DNA of 64,000 nucleotides from Brenneria nigrifluens DSM 30175 = ATCC 13028 (GTDB lineage Bacteria > Pseudomonadota > Gammaproteobacteria > Enterobacterales > Enterobacteriaceae), in assembly GCF_005484965.1 (NCBI RefSeq), contig NZ_CP034036.1:4092001-4156000 (forward strand), given 5' to 3'. The first letter of the stretch is position 1. Each line of letters starts with the position of its first letter. The notes beneath the pieces are model-generated. The model had not been told where the DNA came from, did no database searches, and saw only the letters and a program-made list of their open reading frames with translations. Position numbers and translations under genes: made by a program. Shown here one piece after another: positions 32,813 through 42,350 of this stretch.

Positions 32813-35664
32813 GCAGCCTCTTCCCCCTCGTCTGTCAGCAACCCGCGCAGGCGGTCAAGCTTTTGCGCCACTTTGCGGGCGGCTTCCAGCTCACTGCAGC
32901 CAAATTTTTGCATCAGCGCGCGACGCTCAGCTTTTTCCTCTTTTTCGGTCATACCCAGTGCCAGGTACAGGCTGGGCGGGACAGCCCGGAACAGCGCCTC
33001 CACTTTTTTCGACAGTATCACCCCTTCGGTATAGCAGCCGGACAGTTTACTGGCGGACAGCAATACCGCCTTTTGTTCATCCGTCAGCGCCTTGAATCGG
33101 GCGATATCGTTGACCTCTTCCGGCGGCATCGTCAGACAAACCCACCATTCCGCCATGTTCAGCATCTTCTCGGCGATGTCCGGGAAGTCTTTCAGGTTCT
33201 GCGTGGCCAGCCACAGCCACGCGCCGAGCTTACGCCACATTTTGACGATTTTGGTCATGTACGGCGCCAACAGCGGGTTCACCGTCACGATGTGCGCTTC
33301 ATCCACGGCAAACACGATATCCCGCTCCGAGTACTGGTCTCGTTCGGCAATGTTGTTGATGGTGTTGGTCAGGCTCACCATGGTCAGCGCCATTTGTGCT
33401 TCATAGCCTTCCCGCGCCAGATGGCCCAGGTCGATCAGCGTCACATCCGCCTCCGGCCACAGGCTGCCTTCACGATTGAACAGTTCGGCTTCAAAGCTGC
33501 CTGTCTGTGTGAACATCCCCAGCGATTCCGCCATTTCGGCGGCTTTTGCCCGCCGTTGCGCATTACGCACATCGTTGCCGTCATCTTTGGAGATGTCATA
33601 CAGCGCCTTCTGCAGGTCGGTCGGCAACATTTGACGCCCCTCTTCATACGTCTGGCGTGCCGCCATCAGCAATGCTTCACGGATCATCGCGCGGTCGGCG
33701 CGTTTCAGTTCAGCCTCTTCCTTCTCATCCCCACCGGTGATCATCATGCGCGCCGAAATTTCCATTTCGCCCAGGTAATCACGCTTGTCCTCATCTTCGT
33801 CGTCAGCATCAAGATCCGGCAGATCGTTTTCATCCAGGTTCAGGGCGGTTTCTTCAACCAATTTATGTGCATAGGTGAACGGCGGCAGTGACACGCCGCT
33901 ACCCGGTTTGATGCTCACTTTATTGACGCTGAGCCCCTGGTTTTCATAATAATCGGCGAGCAGCCCAAAACTGTTGCCCGCTTCCGCAATAAACAAACGT
34001 GGACGGTGTATCGCCATCAATTGAGACATTACCGCGCACAGCGTCGCGGATTTCCCGGCGCCGGTCGGACCGAAATACAACATGTGCGCATTCTGACTGC
34101 GATCGTGCTTGTTCAGCGGGTCGACCGTCAGCGTATCGCCGCCACGGTTGAAAAAGCTCATCCCCGGGTTGCCGGTACCGGTCTCACGCCCGGTTACCGG
34201 CAACAAGCCAGCCAGGTGTTGTACCCAGGTCAGGCGGGTATACCAGTGTTTTTTGTCCGTCTCCGGGTTAAAACACATCGGCAGCGCCCGCAAATAGGTA
34301 TTGAGGGGCGCCACGTCAAATTCGGGACGAATGGGCTGCAGGCCGGCGCCGAGCAACACGTTAGTCAGTTCCACGCGTTTGTGGTTGAGTGCATTCAGGT
34401 CGCCGGCTCGCAGCAGGAACGTGATGCCGGCGCGGTACAATTTGTGGCGATTGCCCAGGTATTCCTTCACCTGCGCCACATCCTGACGCACGCGCCCGGA
34501 CTCGGTATTTTCGCCGACAGCATTCTTAGACAGCTTGTTGAAATCGTTCTCCAGCGTATCCTGCGGCTGCACCACGATGGTCATACACACCATCGTCCCT
34601 TCCGGGAACAAATCCATCAGCGCATTGATTTTCTTCTCACCGCGTTTCATTTCCCCGGTGATCGTGCCCGGCTCCGGCGGGCGGCGCAATTTCTCGACCG
34701 GAATGGCGCAATGCGCCTGATTATCGAACCACCAGACACCGTTGTCCGGATCGGACCGCGGCGGCGTAAACCATAATGTTTCAGCAAAATCGTTCATCAC
34801 CGGCATCTCGCCTTCCGGTGTATCACGACGGTCAAAATAGGCCGCCTCCCGGTACAGGGTCTCTTTACTCACCCAGTCCGGACTCGGATTAAAATGACGA
34901 AACAGCCAGTCATGGACCTGCGCCCCGTTCTGCCGCACGCAGATGACACCGGCGCCGGCGAGGGCGCCGGTGACACGTTCACAGGCCTGATCGAGCATCG
35001 CGATTGGCGGCATCGGATCCGCGTTATTTTTTCCAATCCAGCGATAGATCACCATGCGGGTGCGCCGCTGCTGGCCCCGCCATGGCTGATCGGTGATAAG
35101 CGTATCTTTAAACAGCCCCTCCGGACGGGCAATCCCACGCAGATGTCGCTCTGTCTCTCTTAGCCAGGACTCGGACAATTTACTGCCCTGTGCATGGGGT
35201 TTAACGTAGGCTCTGAGCCGGTCGATATAGGCCTCGACATTGTTTTCATCCTGGCAGAAAAACTGTACCACCCAGGGGTTTTCGTCATGTTCATCGAACG
35301 AATCCTGCAGCGCATCCTCGACCGTGTCGCGCATCTGCTCAAGGCGGTCGTCAGTACGCCCTTCTGTCGCCACAGGCGTGACATCAAATACCGCGCCCAC
35401 GGAAACGCCGTCATCGAGCAAAATACATTGCTCGCGATCTAAAAATTCCGCCCAGGGCAGATAATCAATGATGGATGGATTGGCGTGATACAACTGCTTT
35501 TCATCATCAATCGTCATTTTTCCCGATCGCGTCAGCGCCTCTCGCCCGGCGACGATCAGGGAAACACCTTCCTCAGCGGAAGTGAGCGGGCCGGTCGTAT
35601 CATCAGCGGGAAGCGCCGGACTTTTTCGTATCAGGCGCTTTTGATCAAACAGAGGAAATCGCAT
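32809..35664 (-). CDS. Conjugative transfer ATPase, VirB4/TraC-like (TIGR03744)
   Basis: 951 residues. Walker A is FGPTGAGKSATLC (about residue 540), Walker B is VFAVDEAHIV (about 780), and a Q-motif-like ATQNLKD follows. The N-terminal part (LLDDGVSVGAVFDV...) is the VirB4 N-domain. Powers pilus biogenesis and substrate transfer at the inner membrane as a peripheral ATPase. Start overlaps the lipoprotein stop. Family TIGR03744/PFL_4706 by size and context. Confidence 0.93.
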   Translation of the reverse strand: MRFPLFDQKRLIRKSPALPADDTTGPLTSAEEGVSLIVAGREALTRSGKMTIDDEKQLYHANPSIIDYLPWAEFLDREQCILLDDGVSVGAVFDVTPVATEGRTDDRLEQMRDTVEDALQDSFDEHDENPWVVQFFCQDENNVEAYIDRLRAYVKPHAQGSKLSESWLRETERHLRGIARPEGLFKDTLITDQPWRGQQRRTRMVIYRWIGKNNADPMPPIAMLDQACERVTGALAGAGVICVRQNGAQVHDWLFRHFNPSPDWVSKETLYREAAYFDRRDTPEGEMPVMNDFAETLWFTPPRSDPDNGVWWFDNQAHCAIPVEKLRRPPEPGTITGEMKRGEKKINALMDLFPEGTMVCMTIVVQPQDTLENDFNKLSKNAVGENTESGRVRQDVAQVKEYLGNRHKLYRAGITFLLRAGDLNALNHKRVELTNVLLGAGLQPIRPEFDVAPLNTYLRALPMCFNPETDKKHWYTRLTWVQHLAGLLPVTGRETGTGNPGMSFFNRGGDTLTVDPLNKHDRSQNAHMLYFGPTGAGKSATLCAVMSQLMAIHRPRLFIAEAGNSFGLLADYYENQGLSVNKVSIKPGSGVSLPPFTYAHKLVEETALNLDENDLPDLDADDEDEDKRDYLGEMEISARMMITGGDEKEEAELKRADRAMIREALLMAARQTYEEGRQMLPTDLQKALYDISKDDGNDVRNAQRRAKAAEMAESLGMFTQTGSFEAELFNREGSLWPEADVTLIDLGHLAREGYEAQMALTMVSLTNTINNIAERDQYSERDIVFAVDEAHIVTVNPLLAPYMTKIVKMWRKLGAWLWLATQNLKDFPDIAEKMLNMAEWWVCLTMPPEEVNDIARFKALTDEQKAVLLSASKLSGCYTEGVILSKKVEALFRAVPPSLYLALGMTEKEEKAERRALMQKFGCSELEAARKVAQKLDRLRGLLTDEGEEAA

Positions 35665-36083
35665 CAGTAGGCCTCCGTCCGCTCACCCGGCATCGCATAT
35701 TGCACCTGGCTGTAGAACGGGAATACGGTGCTGTACCCCGGCACCGGCGCGTTACCGTCCGCAAGATGCGGGAACACGTACATCACCAGGTCGGGATTCG
35801 GCAGCCGCGGGAACTGCTGGCTGATTTCATTTTCCTGCGTACGGCTGTAGCTGCGATCGTCTGTCAGGGTTGACTGCTGCTCGTTCTCCGTAAGCGGACG
35901 CCGCAGGCTGTCCCGGGCGGCCACCGCATGGCGCGTGGAGCCGCCACCATCTTCTCCCTGCCACAATTCCAGCATCGTGCTGTCGCCCGCTGGCAGCATT
36001 TCTTCTTTCGATGTGGAACACCCCTGAAGCACCAGACCACTCGCAAGCATAAGAAATATGGCTGATAAATATCGTTTACGCAT
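35664..36083 (-). CDS. Conjugal transfer lipoprotein, TIGR03751 family
   Basis: 139 residues from ATG 36083 (GGAGG, spacing 10). Lipoprotein signal with lipobox LVLQGCS (Cys about residue 21). The C-terminal part is Pro-rich (FPRLPNPDLVMYVFPHLADGN), as in VirB7/TraV-like outer-membrane core lipoproteins of this ICE group. The gene overlaps the small membrane peptide upstream. Confidence 0.85.
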   Translation of the reverse strand: MRKRYLSAIFLMLASGLVLQGCSTSKEEMLPAGDSTMLELWQGEDGGGSTRHAVAARDSLRRPLTENEQQSTLTDDRSYSRTQENEISQQFPRLPNPDLVMYVFPHLADGNAPVPGYSTVFPFYSQVQYAMPGERTEAY

Positions 36084-36174
36084 GTTTAACGTACCTCCGA
36101 AACAACCCATCAATGACCACGACACACAGCAAAGAAACAACCAAAACAAACAACATGTACCGGATAGAAAACAT
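36076..36174 (-). CDS. 32-aa single-span membrane peptide
   Basis: MFSIRYMLFVLVVSLL... then FRRYVKHA: one hydrophobic helix with a basic tail. GAGGAG lies 6 bases before the ATG and the stop overlaps the lipoprotein gene, so it is very probably translated. It sits between the TraB-like and lipoprotein genes of the secretion channel. No family known to me. Confidence 0.65.
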   Translation of the reverse strand: MFSIRYMLFVLVVSLLCVVVIDGLFRRYVKHA

Positions 36175-36187
36175 GGCATTCTCCTCG

Positions 36188-37681
36188 TTAATCCAGTCCG
36201 CCTGGCGTGCCGGAGTCCGGCAGACTGAAGTCGTCATAACGCACCTTACGTCCCTGGGTCTCAAAATCGATCGCCAGTTGACGGGTAATATGGATAGCCA
36301 GCTTCTGACCCGGAGGCACATAAATGGCATCAAACATCATCCCGTAACGCTCACGCACCCAGTCGGCCGTTTCTTTCATACTGCCGGACAGCGCCTTGCC
36401 CAGAACAGCCTGGCCGGCACTGCCCGTCATGGTGGAGGTGATACCGTTGACGTTATTTTGCGAGGTGTACTGCCCCTGACTGAATGCGTCACCGGCGGCG
36501 CTGGCGCCGGAAAGGGCAGCAATGGTAGGCAGGTAGGTCGAGGCATTGGACTTACGTTCGCCACCAATACACGGGATACCATTGTCATCCGAGATCCAGC
36601 CAATACCGGCATTGGTGCTTACATCCTTGCCGTTGCCAGCGCCGCCGCTGTTATTGCTGCCGGTATTGGCGTTGGCTTTCGGCAACGTACGAATCGTGCC
36701 ATCCGCAAACACGAACGTAATGCTGTTGACCTGGCCACGCACACAGGACAGCGTCCAGTCGCCGCTGGCGGTGCCTGATACGACGGCACCTTCGACGTCC
36801 GGCAGTTCAATGCCGTTGGCCGTCAGGTTGTCTTTGCCAATAAGCAATTTAAACGGGTAGGGATCGGTGACCGTACCGTTGATTGGCACCCGTCCCAACA
36901 GCGCGGTCATCGCGCGGCTACCCACCAATGTGGCATTCTCCGGCAGGGTATATACCGGCTCAGCGTTCTCCTCCTCCCCTTTTTCATGGGTGTGGCCCTT
37001 TACCTGCTGCTCATACGCGGCTTTTTGACGGGTTAAAGCATTATCAGCCAGGAAAGAGGTCGGGAACTGAGGCCCTTCTTTCGCACTGTTGGTATTGCGC
37101 GGATCGGGTTCTTGCTGATCTTTGGGGTTCACCCACATCAGGCCGTCCTGTCCAGGTTCGGCGCGCCCATCACTGGCACCCATTCCGTCCAGCCCCAGCC
37201 CTAACGGGATATCTGAGTCGTTTTTCTTCTTATCCTTATTGTTGGCCAACTGATCGGTCAGACTCTGAATTTTACCCATCAGAGTCTGCTGCTCCTGCTG
37301 GAGCTGCTGCTGACGCTGCAGTGCCTGTTTCTGGAACCCGGCAACCGCCTCGCTCACCTGACCCGAAACATTCTGATTACGCTTGCGCAATTCCTCGTTT
37401 TCTTTCAGGACATTATCGATATTTTTCTGCAACTCCGCCTGCTGAGTACGCGTGGTGCGTAACGTACCGACCAGGGTGCGTAGCGTGTCCTCCGGGGTAT
37501 CGCCTTCAACCCCCAGCGCATGCAGTTCTTCGGGAGATAAGTTGGCCAGCACACTTTGATCGTGCTGGTTTTTTTCGGGTGATTTGTTACCACCGCAGCT
37601 TTTCAGCCCGACAACAATCGCAGCCGCCAGTACCCCGACCACTATCACCTTGGGCAGCATATTGGATTTAACGCTCGCCAT
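36188..37681 (-). CDS. TraB/VirB10-like ICE protein, TIGR03752 family
   Basis: 497 residues. An N-terminal membrane anchor (VIVVGVLAAAIVVGL, about 12-27), a long coiled coil (about 75-160, Gln-rich: QKQALQRQQQLQQEQQ), then a C-terminal beta-rich VirB10-like domain with ATLVGSRAMTALLGRVP and a Cys near residue 320. VirB10-like proteins span both membranes and gate the channel. Start overlaps the previous gene by 14 bases. Confidence 0.9.
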   Translation of the reverse strand: MASVKSNMLPKVIVVGVLAAAIVVGLKSCGGNKSPEKNQHDQSVLANLSPEELHALGVEGDTPEDTLRTLVGTLRTTRTQQAELQKNIDNVLKENEELRKRNQNVSGQVSEAVAGFQKQALQRQQQLQQEQQTLMGKIQSLTDQLANNKDKKKNDSDIPLGLGLDGMGASDGRAEPGQDGLMWVNPKDQQEPDPRNTNSAKEGPQFPTSFLADNALTRQKAAYEQQVKGHTHEKGEEENAEPVYTLPENATLVGSRAMTALLGRVPINGTVTDPYPFKLLIGKDNLTANGIELPDVEGAVVSGTASGDWTLSCVRGQVNSITFVFADGTIRTLPKANANTGSNNSGGAGNGKDVSTNAGIGWISDDNGIPCIGGERKSNASTYLPTIAALSGASAAGDAFSQGQYTSQNNVNGITSTMTGSAGQAVLGKALSGSMKETADWVRERYGMMFDAIYVPPGQKLAIHITRQLAIDFETQGRKVRYDDFSLPDSGTPGGLD

Positions 37682-38573
37682 GATCGCCTCCTTTCTTCAC
37701 CGTTTTACGCACAACGGTTGGCTCGGCAACAAAAGCGCCGTCCGGACGCCCGGCCGTGACCAGATACAGCGTAGTCGTGTCCTCCGGCGTGCCGACCGGA
37801 CCGAGGAAGCGGTGCTGGAATGTCGCCGTCACAAACTGTCCCTGCAGGTTGCGTGGATCCAAAACGATCTTGCGGCTGGCGGTGTTTTGCACCTTGAGCG
37901 CGACGACATTGCGACGGCCAATCCCCCATCCTCCCAGCGGCGTGACCGCCACCGGCTCTGACGGGTACAGCGTGGTGATACGTTTTGGCAGGTGAGGGTT
38001 AACCGGATGAATACCCGGTACCGCTTCAACCGTTCGCACAGGACCGTACAGGCTTTGCGCCGCATAGCGTGTCAGCACAATCGGAAGCGGGGCGTTATAT
38101 TTCACCGGCTTGCGTTTCGTCTGGGTACCGTTATCAGCGCCGGGAGTCGAACTTTCTTCGCCAGTGGCGACGGCATTGTCTTTATCACTGCTGACCGATG
38201 TTACATCGCCGCTGTAAACAAGACGCACCGGCTCGGTGGGGCCATTTTCTTCGGCAGTAACATCAAGGAGAATGAATTCACCACTCTCCACGTCCTGCAA
38301 CTGCAGCCGGGTTTGCGGAAAGGCGCTGTCGGCTTTCAGATATACCGCGCCACCGCTGCTTTGCACGCGTAACTTATCGTTCAGCGCCGGCGGGAAACCC
38401 ACGCGCACATTTTTATCGACGAACAATACCCGCTCCTTACCCACGGCCAGCGGGATTGGCAGAGGAATACGCTCCCACTTCATCAACTCATCCGCATGGG
38501 CAGCCGGTGCGATAAACGTCGCCGTCAGCGGTAATAAACCAAGGGCAAGCGCCAATACACGTACGTTGATCAT
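37668..38573 (-). CDS. TraK/VirB9-like ICE protein, TIGR03749 family
   Basis: 301 residues from ATG 38573 (AAAGGAG upstream). Cleavable signal peptide (ending APAAHADE). Mature part is beta-rich with the GKERVLFVDKNVRVGFP block and a C-terminal GRRNVVALKVQNTASRKIVLDP region typical of VirB9/TraK secretins of ICEs. Expected in the outer-membrane core complex with the TIGR03751 lipoprotein and TIGR03752 protein. Confidence 0.9.
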   Translation of the reverse strand: MINVRVLALALGLLPLTATFIAPAAHADELMKWERIPLPIPLAVGKERVLFVDKNVRVGFPPALNDKLRVQSSGGAVYLKADSAFPQTRLQLQDVESGEFILLDVTAEENGPTEPVRLVYSGDVTSVSSDKDNAVATGEESSTPGADNGTQTKRKPVKYNAPLPIVLTRYAAQSLYGPVRTVEAVPGIHPVNPHLPKRITTLYPSEPVAVTPLGGWGIGRRNVVALKVQNTASRKIVLDPRNLQGQFVTATFQHRFLGPVGTPEDTTTLYLVTAGRPDGAFVAEPTVVRKTVKKGGDHGER

Positions 38574-39241
38574 TGGAACACTCCTTTCTTCTCCGGCGCG
38601 GGTTCTTGCGGTGCGACGGCCAGGCGCTGTGGGATACCGTCGTAGCAATCCAGCGCCATACCAAACTCATTACGTTCCGGATCGCCTTCCCAGCGAACAA
38701 TTTTCAGCGGATAGCGTGTCAGCGCGCGCTTCACCGGCTCCCCGGCAAACGACTCATCGGCCACCAGATCAAGGCGCACAATCCAGTTGTCCCGTCCCTC
38801 GACCGTTACCGGATCCTGGTTATAGCGCCCGTTGTAGCCATGTTCCGGGATTTCGAACACCACACGCGTCCTGCCGGTCAACTCGCCGTTATCACTGCGT
38901 TTTTTCGCATCCGCCTGCAGGAAACGTTCGCACGATGGCGTCAGGTAGGCAGAGAGCGTGTTAATTTTTGCCGGGTAATCTACCTCGCCGTTTTTCGGCC
39001 AGGCATTGAGTTGCTGGAAAATATAGAATGCGAAGCTGTACACCGTGGAGGGCGGTATTTCCCACCAGGCGCGGGTAGAGCCGCTGCGCAAGTCAGGAGG
39101 ATTATGGATGGTGAGATTATCCGGCACCCGCATCCAGCCGACGCTGGCCACCAGAACGAAGAAGACCAGCACGCCGCAGGCTATACGCAACGTGAGAATA
39201 TGCTGGTCACGGTTTTTTACCGCATGACGGAAACGGCTCAT
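38570..39241 (-). CDS. TraE/VirB8-like ICE protein, DUF2895 (TIGR03746)
   Basis: 223 residues. One membrane segment near the N-terminus (ILTLRIACGVLVFFVLVASV, about 15-35) then a periplasmic domain with IPPSTVYSFAFYIFQQLNAW and LTPSCERFL, as in DUF2895 proteins. VirB8-like inner-membrane assembly factor. Four-base overlaps on both sides mark tight coupling. Confidence 0.9.
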   Translation of the reverse strand: MSRFRHAVKNRDQHILTLRIACGVLVFFVLVASVGWMRVPDNLTIHNPPDLRSGSTRAWWEIPPSTVYSFAFYIFQQLNAWPKNGEVDYPAKINTLSAYLTPSCERFLQADAKKRSDNGELTGRTRVVFEIPEHGYNGRYNQDPVTVEGRDNWIVRLDLVADESFAGEPVKRALTRYPLKIVRWEGDPERNEFGMALDCYDGIPQRLAVAPQEPAPEKKGVFQ

Positions 39242-39603
39242 GTTGACCTCTTAACCACTCGGCTGCGCCGCAACGACCAGCCTTGTTTGTCGATAATGAG
39301 GGTGGGGTCGCCCCACCCTATGCGACGTTTGCGCTCCTCGAGACGCTGCCAGATATAGTTCTCCGGTTTACCGCGCTTGAGGCGCGTCAGCCGGCTGCCA
39401 CCAAACCAGATGACAAGGAGTGGCATCACCAGCATGCCGGTGGGGACAACGACCCAGCCGGCAAGCGGAAGAAACGGCAGCGACACAAGCAGACCCAGTC
39501 CCACACCGGCCAGCGCCGCCAGCCCCATCTCCGGGGTGGTAAATCCCCGGAAAACCACCGGTTCAGCGTTGAGGCGATCGGGTAAAAAACGGATAGTCTG
39601 CAT
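39238..39603 (-). CDS. DUF3487 / TIGR03750 conjugation membrane protein
   Basis: 121 residues with two adjacent helices (LAALAGVGLGLLVSLPFLP and VVVPTGMLVMPLLVIWF). Opening RFLPDRLNAEPVVFRGFTTPE is characteristic of TIGR03750, the TraL/VirB3-like protein of this ICE type. Inner membrane. Confidence 0.9.
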   Translation of the reverse strand: MQTIRFLPDRLNAEPVVFRGFTTPEMGLAALAGVGLGLLVSLPFLPLAGWVVVPTGMLVMPLLVIWFGGSRLTRLKRGKPENYIWQRLEERKRRIGWGDPTLIIDKQGWSLRRSRVVKRST

Positions 39604-39614
39604 CGTCTGCGACC

Positions 39615-39980
39615 TCAGAACAGAATTTCGGCAGATTTGCCAACCAGCCAGATAACGATGACCAACAACACGACACCGACCAGCACGATGGCGCCAAATT
39701 TGGCCCAGTTCGCTTTACCGTCACGAACTTCCGCAAAGGTGTGAATGGCCGCATTGGCGACGATAAGGAAGGCCACCGCGGCGGCAACCAGGCCAATGAC
39801 GACGATCCCATCCTGGAAATAGCCTTTGATGGTTGACATCAGACCACCGCCACTGCCGGTAGACGGCGCTTCAACAGTGGGTAATGCGGCCTGTGCCGGT
39901 TGGACAGCGGCATACAACAGTGACGTCGCCACCACCAGCCGCGCGGAAAGATGACGAAAAAGACCTACAACAGCGTTCAT
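39615..39980 (-). CDS. DUF2976 / TIGR03745 pilin-like conjugation protein
   Basis: 121 residues: signal peptide (about 1-31, ending PAQA), then a Gly/Ser-rich stretch and two hydrophobic helices (DGIVVIGLVAAAVAFLIV and FGAIVLVGVVLLVIVIWLV). This is the TraA/VirB2-like candidate pilin of the ICE secretion system. Confidence 0.88.
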   Translation of the reverse strand: MNAVVGLFRHLSARLVVATSLLYAAVQPAQAALPTVEAPSTGSGGGLMSTIKGYFQDGIVVIGLVAAAVAFLIVANAAIHTFAEVRDGKANWAKFGAIVLVGVVLLVIVIWLVGKSAEILF

Positions 39981-40016
39981 AAGAGATTCCTTTTACGATA
40001 AGAAAAAACAACACAT

Positions 40017-40259
40017 TCAACTGGCGAACATCCAGGTTGAGATAACCAACAAAAGAACGAGCCTGACGCCGAAATGAATCAGCGCGCTGTTACGCACGTT
40101 CTCGTTACTCCACCCTTGCCAGACATCAACCAATGCCCAAGCCGCCCACAAGAACAGCGTCGCCAGTAACCCGCCGATGCAAATCAACGAAAGGATATTG
40201 ATTTCAACTCCGCCGCTGGCGGCGTTGAAGGCCTGCTCCTGTGCGCTACTCATGGCCAT
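40017..40259 (-). CDS. DUF3262 / TIGR03758 conjugation membrane protein
   Basis: 80 residues with two membrane helices (LSLICIGGLLATLFLWAAWAL and HFGVRLVLLLVISTWMF). SSAQEQAFNAASG opening is typical of TIGR03758. Its start overlaps the RAQPRD stop by one base. Inner-membrane component, detailed role unknown. Confidence 0.88.
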   Translation of the reverse strand: MAMSSAQEQAFNAASGGVEINILSLICIGGLLATLFLWAAWALVDVWQGWSNENVRNSALIHFGVRLVLLLVISTWMFAS

Positions 40260-40591
40260 CAGGGGCGCTCCCGGCGGTACTTGCCGGCAACAGCGCCGAC
40301 GTCGCGCGGTTGCGCACGGGACGGCTCCAGGTAGCGATCGATACCGGCATTGATGGTTTTGAGGTCGGACGTGGCGCGTTGATAGTCAAAGTAAAAACGG
40401 CCTTGTTCCGACGGATCCGCCTGAACAGCGGCGACACGAGCACGCTCCAGCGCCGACTGCACCTGAATCAGCATGCGCTGGGCAGACGCCAGCTCGTCCT
40501 TTTCAGATGCCAGGGCTGGCAGCGCAGTCAGCAGAGTCAGGCCCAGCACACAGCCGACGCCGACACGAAGGGTCACAACGGGGATAGGCAT
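40259..40591 (-). CDS. RAQPRD family ICE protein
   Basis: 110 residues with a signal peptide (about 1-28, ending PALAS) and the family-naming RAQPRD motif near residue 94, within YLEPSRAQPRDVG. A helical periplasmic protein of about 80 residues after cleavage. AAGGAG precedes the start. First gene of this transfer cluster; the upstream 223 bases, before the divergent DUF7000-like gene, should contain the promoter. Confidence 0.9.
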   Translation of the reverse strand: MPIPVVTLRVGVGCVLGLTLLTALPALASEKDELASAQRMLIQVQSALERARVAAVQADPSEQGRFYFDYQRATSDLKTINAGIDRYLEPSRAQPRDVGAVAGKYRRERP

Positions 40592-40814
40592 ACGAGCACT
40601 CCTTAGTGATTTAGGGTGCTGTTAGAGTGCGGTATCAGGCGAGGAAGGTCAGCGGATAACTCTTTATGGGTTTTTGATAATTTTCGGGGAAAAACTGTAT
40701 GGGCTCATCTCAAAAACGGAAAATAAAGCATGCTAAGCTGGGCTGCCGCCCTAGCAACTTTCTGCTAACGAAATCGCTCAAGTAACAGCCTGCCAAAGAC
40801 GATGGGATGGAACC

Positions 40815-41384
40815 ATGATTGACGAAAATAAGCACCAAATACTCGACACATCTTCTGCGACTAACATTAACAGTGATATACAAAATATAGATAAAAGTAT
40901 CGCCATATACAAAGTTCAACTTGAACAAGGGGATATCCAGAAAGCATATCAATATCTACTGCGGTATGTGATGCACCTAAAAGTGTATTTCACAAGTAGC
41001 CTTACCGATAAGTTCTCTTGTGGGAACGTATCACCGGGATATATGGACTTTACCTACTTTCCGTTCTTTGATGGTTATTTGCGAGAACGGAAGCTACGCT
41101 TTGGCATTGTCCTGAACCATAAGGCCCTACGCTTCGAGTTGTGGTTGATGGGGCAAAATGCAACTGTCCAAAAAGCGTATTGGAGCAAGCTAAAGAACAG
41201 TCAGTGGAATGCCGAACGTACCGAAATGCCTCAATACAGTGTTTTGGAGACGATACTTGTCGAATCACCAGATTTTACAGATGCTGATCTACTCACAGAA
41301 ATGATAAAAAAAGAAGCGTTGCGTGTCTCAGAGACTGTGCTTGACAGCCTCAAAGTTTTTGACACGGAGAACAAATCATATTGA
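40815..41384 (+). CDS. DUF7000-like protein, accessory gene in the transfer operon
   Basis: 189 residues, low GC, on the plus strand. The block QKAYQYLLRYVMHLK... SPGYMDFTYFPFFDGYLRERKLRFGIVLNHKALRFELWLMGQNATVQKAYW resembles DUF7000 proteins of unknown function. No signal or membrane segment. It lies between the RAQPRD and DUF4400 genes, against the direction of the backbone, and is probably an inserted cargo gene. Family name is moderate confidence. Confidence 0.65.
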   Translation: MIDENKHQILDTSSATNINSDIQNIDKSIAIYKVQLEQGDIQKAYQYLLRYVMHLKVYFTSSLTDKFSCGNVSPGYMDFTYFPFFDGYLRERKLRFGIVLNHKALRFELWLMGQNATVQKAYWSKLKNSQWNAERTEMPQYSVLETILVESPDFTDADLLTEMIKKEALRVSETVLDSLKVFDTENKSY

Positions 41385-41591
41385 TTAGCTATACACGAGT
41401 CTCGCTTTGGGATCAAAATCTGGAAGTTGCTCTACGCTTTATTTTCCGATTACTGAGGGCTGGTCGACACCTATTATGGAGTAATGCGATTACACAACCA
41501 CTGACGCGCCGCTTTTCGCGCTTGTCTGCTGACGGCGGCGCACAAAAACAAGTTTTGCACGTCGCCGTCCAGCCCGAATAACAGCCTGAGA

Positions 41592-42350
41592 TCAGAGGTA
41601 TTTTTTGAAAGATGCGGTGGTCACAGTCACCGCGATCCCCAACAGAATCGCTGCCGGCAACAACAGCAGGTTGGGATACACCGCCGCTGGCCAGGACAGA
41701 TACAGCATGCAGGGGATGTAAACAGCGGGTTTCACCATCCGTTTCGCATGGTGATACACAAAGCTCGATTCATACCCGGCGCCGTAACGCCGAATATCAC
41801 GCCGCCCCATCCCTTCGGTCAATGCAACCAGCACCACCAACACAAACAGCGGAATAGAGAGCACCAGTATCGTGACCCGGACCAGGGCGATCACCGTGAC
41901 ATACATGCCCGCCAGCAGGAAATCCTGCAAAGAATTAGCCAGTTGACCACTCCAGTTGTTCAGTTCTCTGGCTATCGCGTTCTGGCTGTGCGCTTGTGTC
42001 TCATAAGCGCGATGGATCCACGCCAGAAAGCCGCTGTCGACAAATGCCCACTGATAGGCCGCGCTGATCCAGCGAACCAGGGTGATCGACGGTTCCGACA
42101 ACAGCAGGCTGCGGGTAAATTCCGATGACAAATACCCTATTTCCGTATGCATCACCGCCTCACTGTGCGACGCACCCAGCTCTGACCAGAAGAACACCAT
42201 GCCGACATATTCGATCACCAGACTCACAAAGAGCGAAGCCAGGAACATCCCAATCAATGTCCAGGGCCAGCCCCACAACACGTTGTAAATCAATCCGTGT
42301 TTTCGCGGCGGCACAGGTTGCTGTGGCTGAGTATTATCCGTTTGCGACAT
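41592..42350 (-). CDS. DUF4400 / TIGR03747 conjugation membrane protein
   Basis: 252 residues with membrane segments at about 30-52, 145-175 and 215-240. WGWPWTLIGMFLASL and GYESSFVYHHAKRMVKPAVYIPC are family hallmarks of TIGR03747, regularly found next to TraD. Overlaps the traD stop by 17 bases. Role unknown, probably in docking the coupling protein. Confidence 0.88.
   Translation of the reverse strand: MSQTDNTQPQQPVPPRKHGLIYNVLWGWPWTLIGMFLASLFVSLVIEYVGMVFFWSELGASHSEAVMHTEIGYLSSEFTRSLLLSEPSITLVRWISAAYQWAFVDSGFLAWIHRAYETQAHSQNAIARELNNWSGQLANSLQDFLLAGMYVTVIALVRVTILVLSIPLFVLVVLVALTEGMGRRDIRRYGAGYESSFVYHHAKRMVKPAVYIPCMLYLSWPAAVYPNLLLLPAAILLGIAVTVTTASFKKYL

Noticed and set aside
33006..34776. 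Long plus-strand ORFs opposite the transfer ATPase (up to 362 codons)
   Set aside because: Antisense shadows of a GC-rich coding gene; His/Arg/Gln-rich composition without any family pattern.
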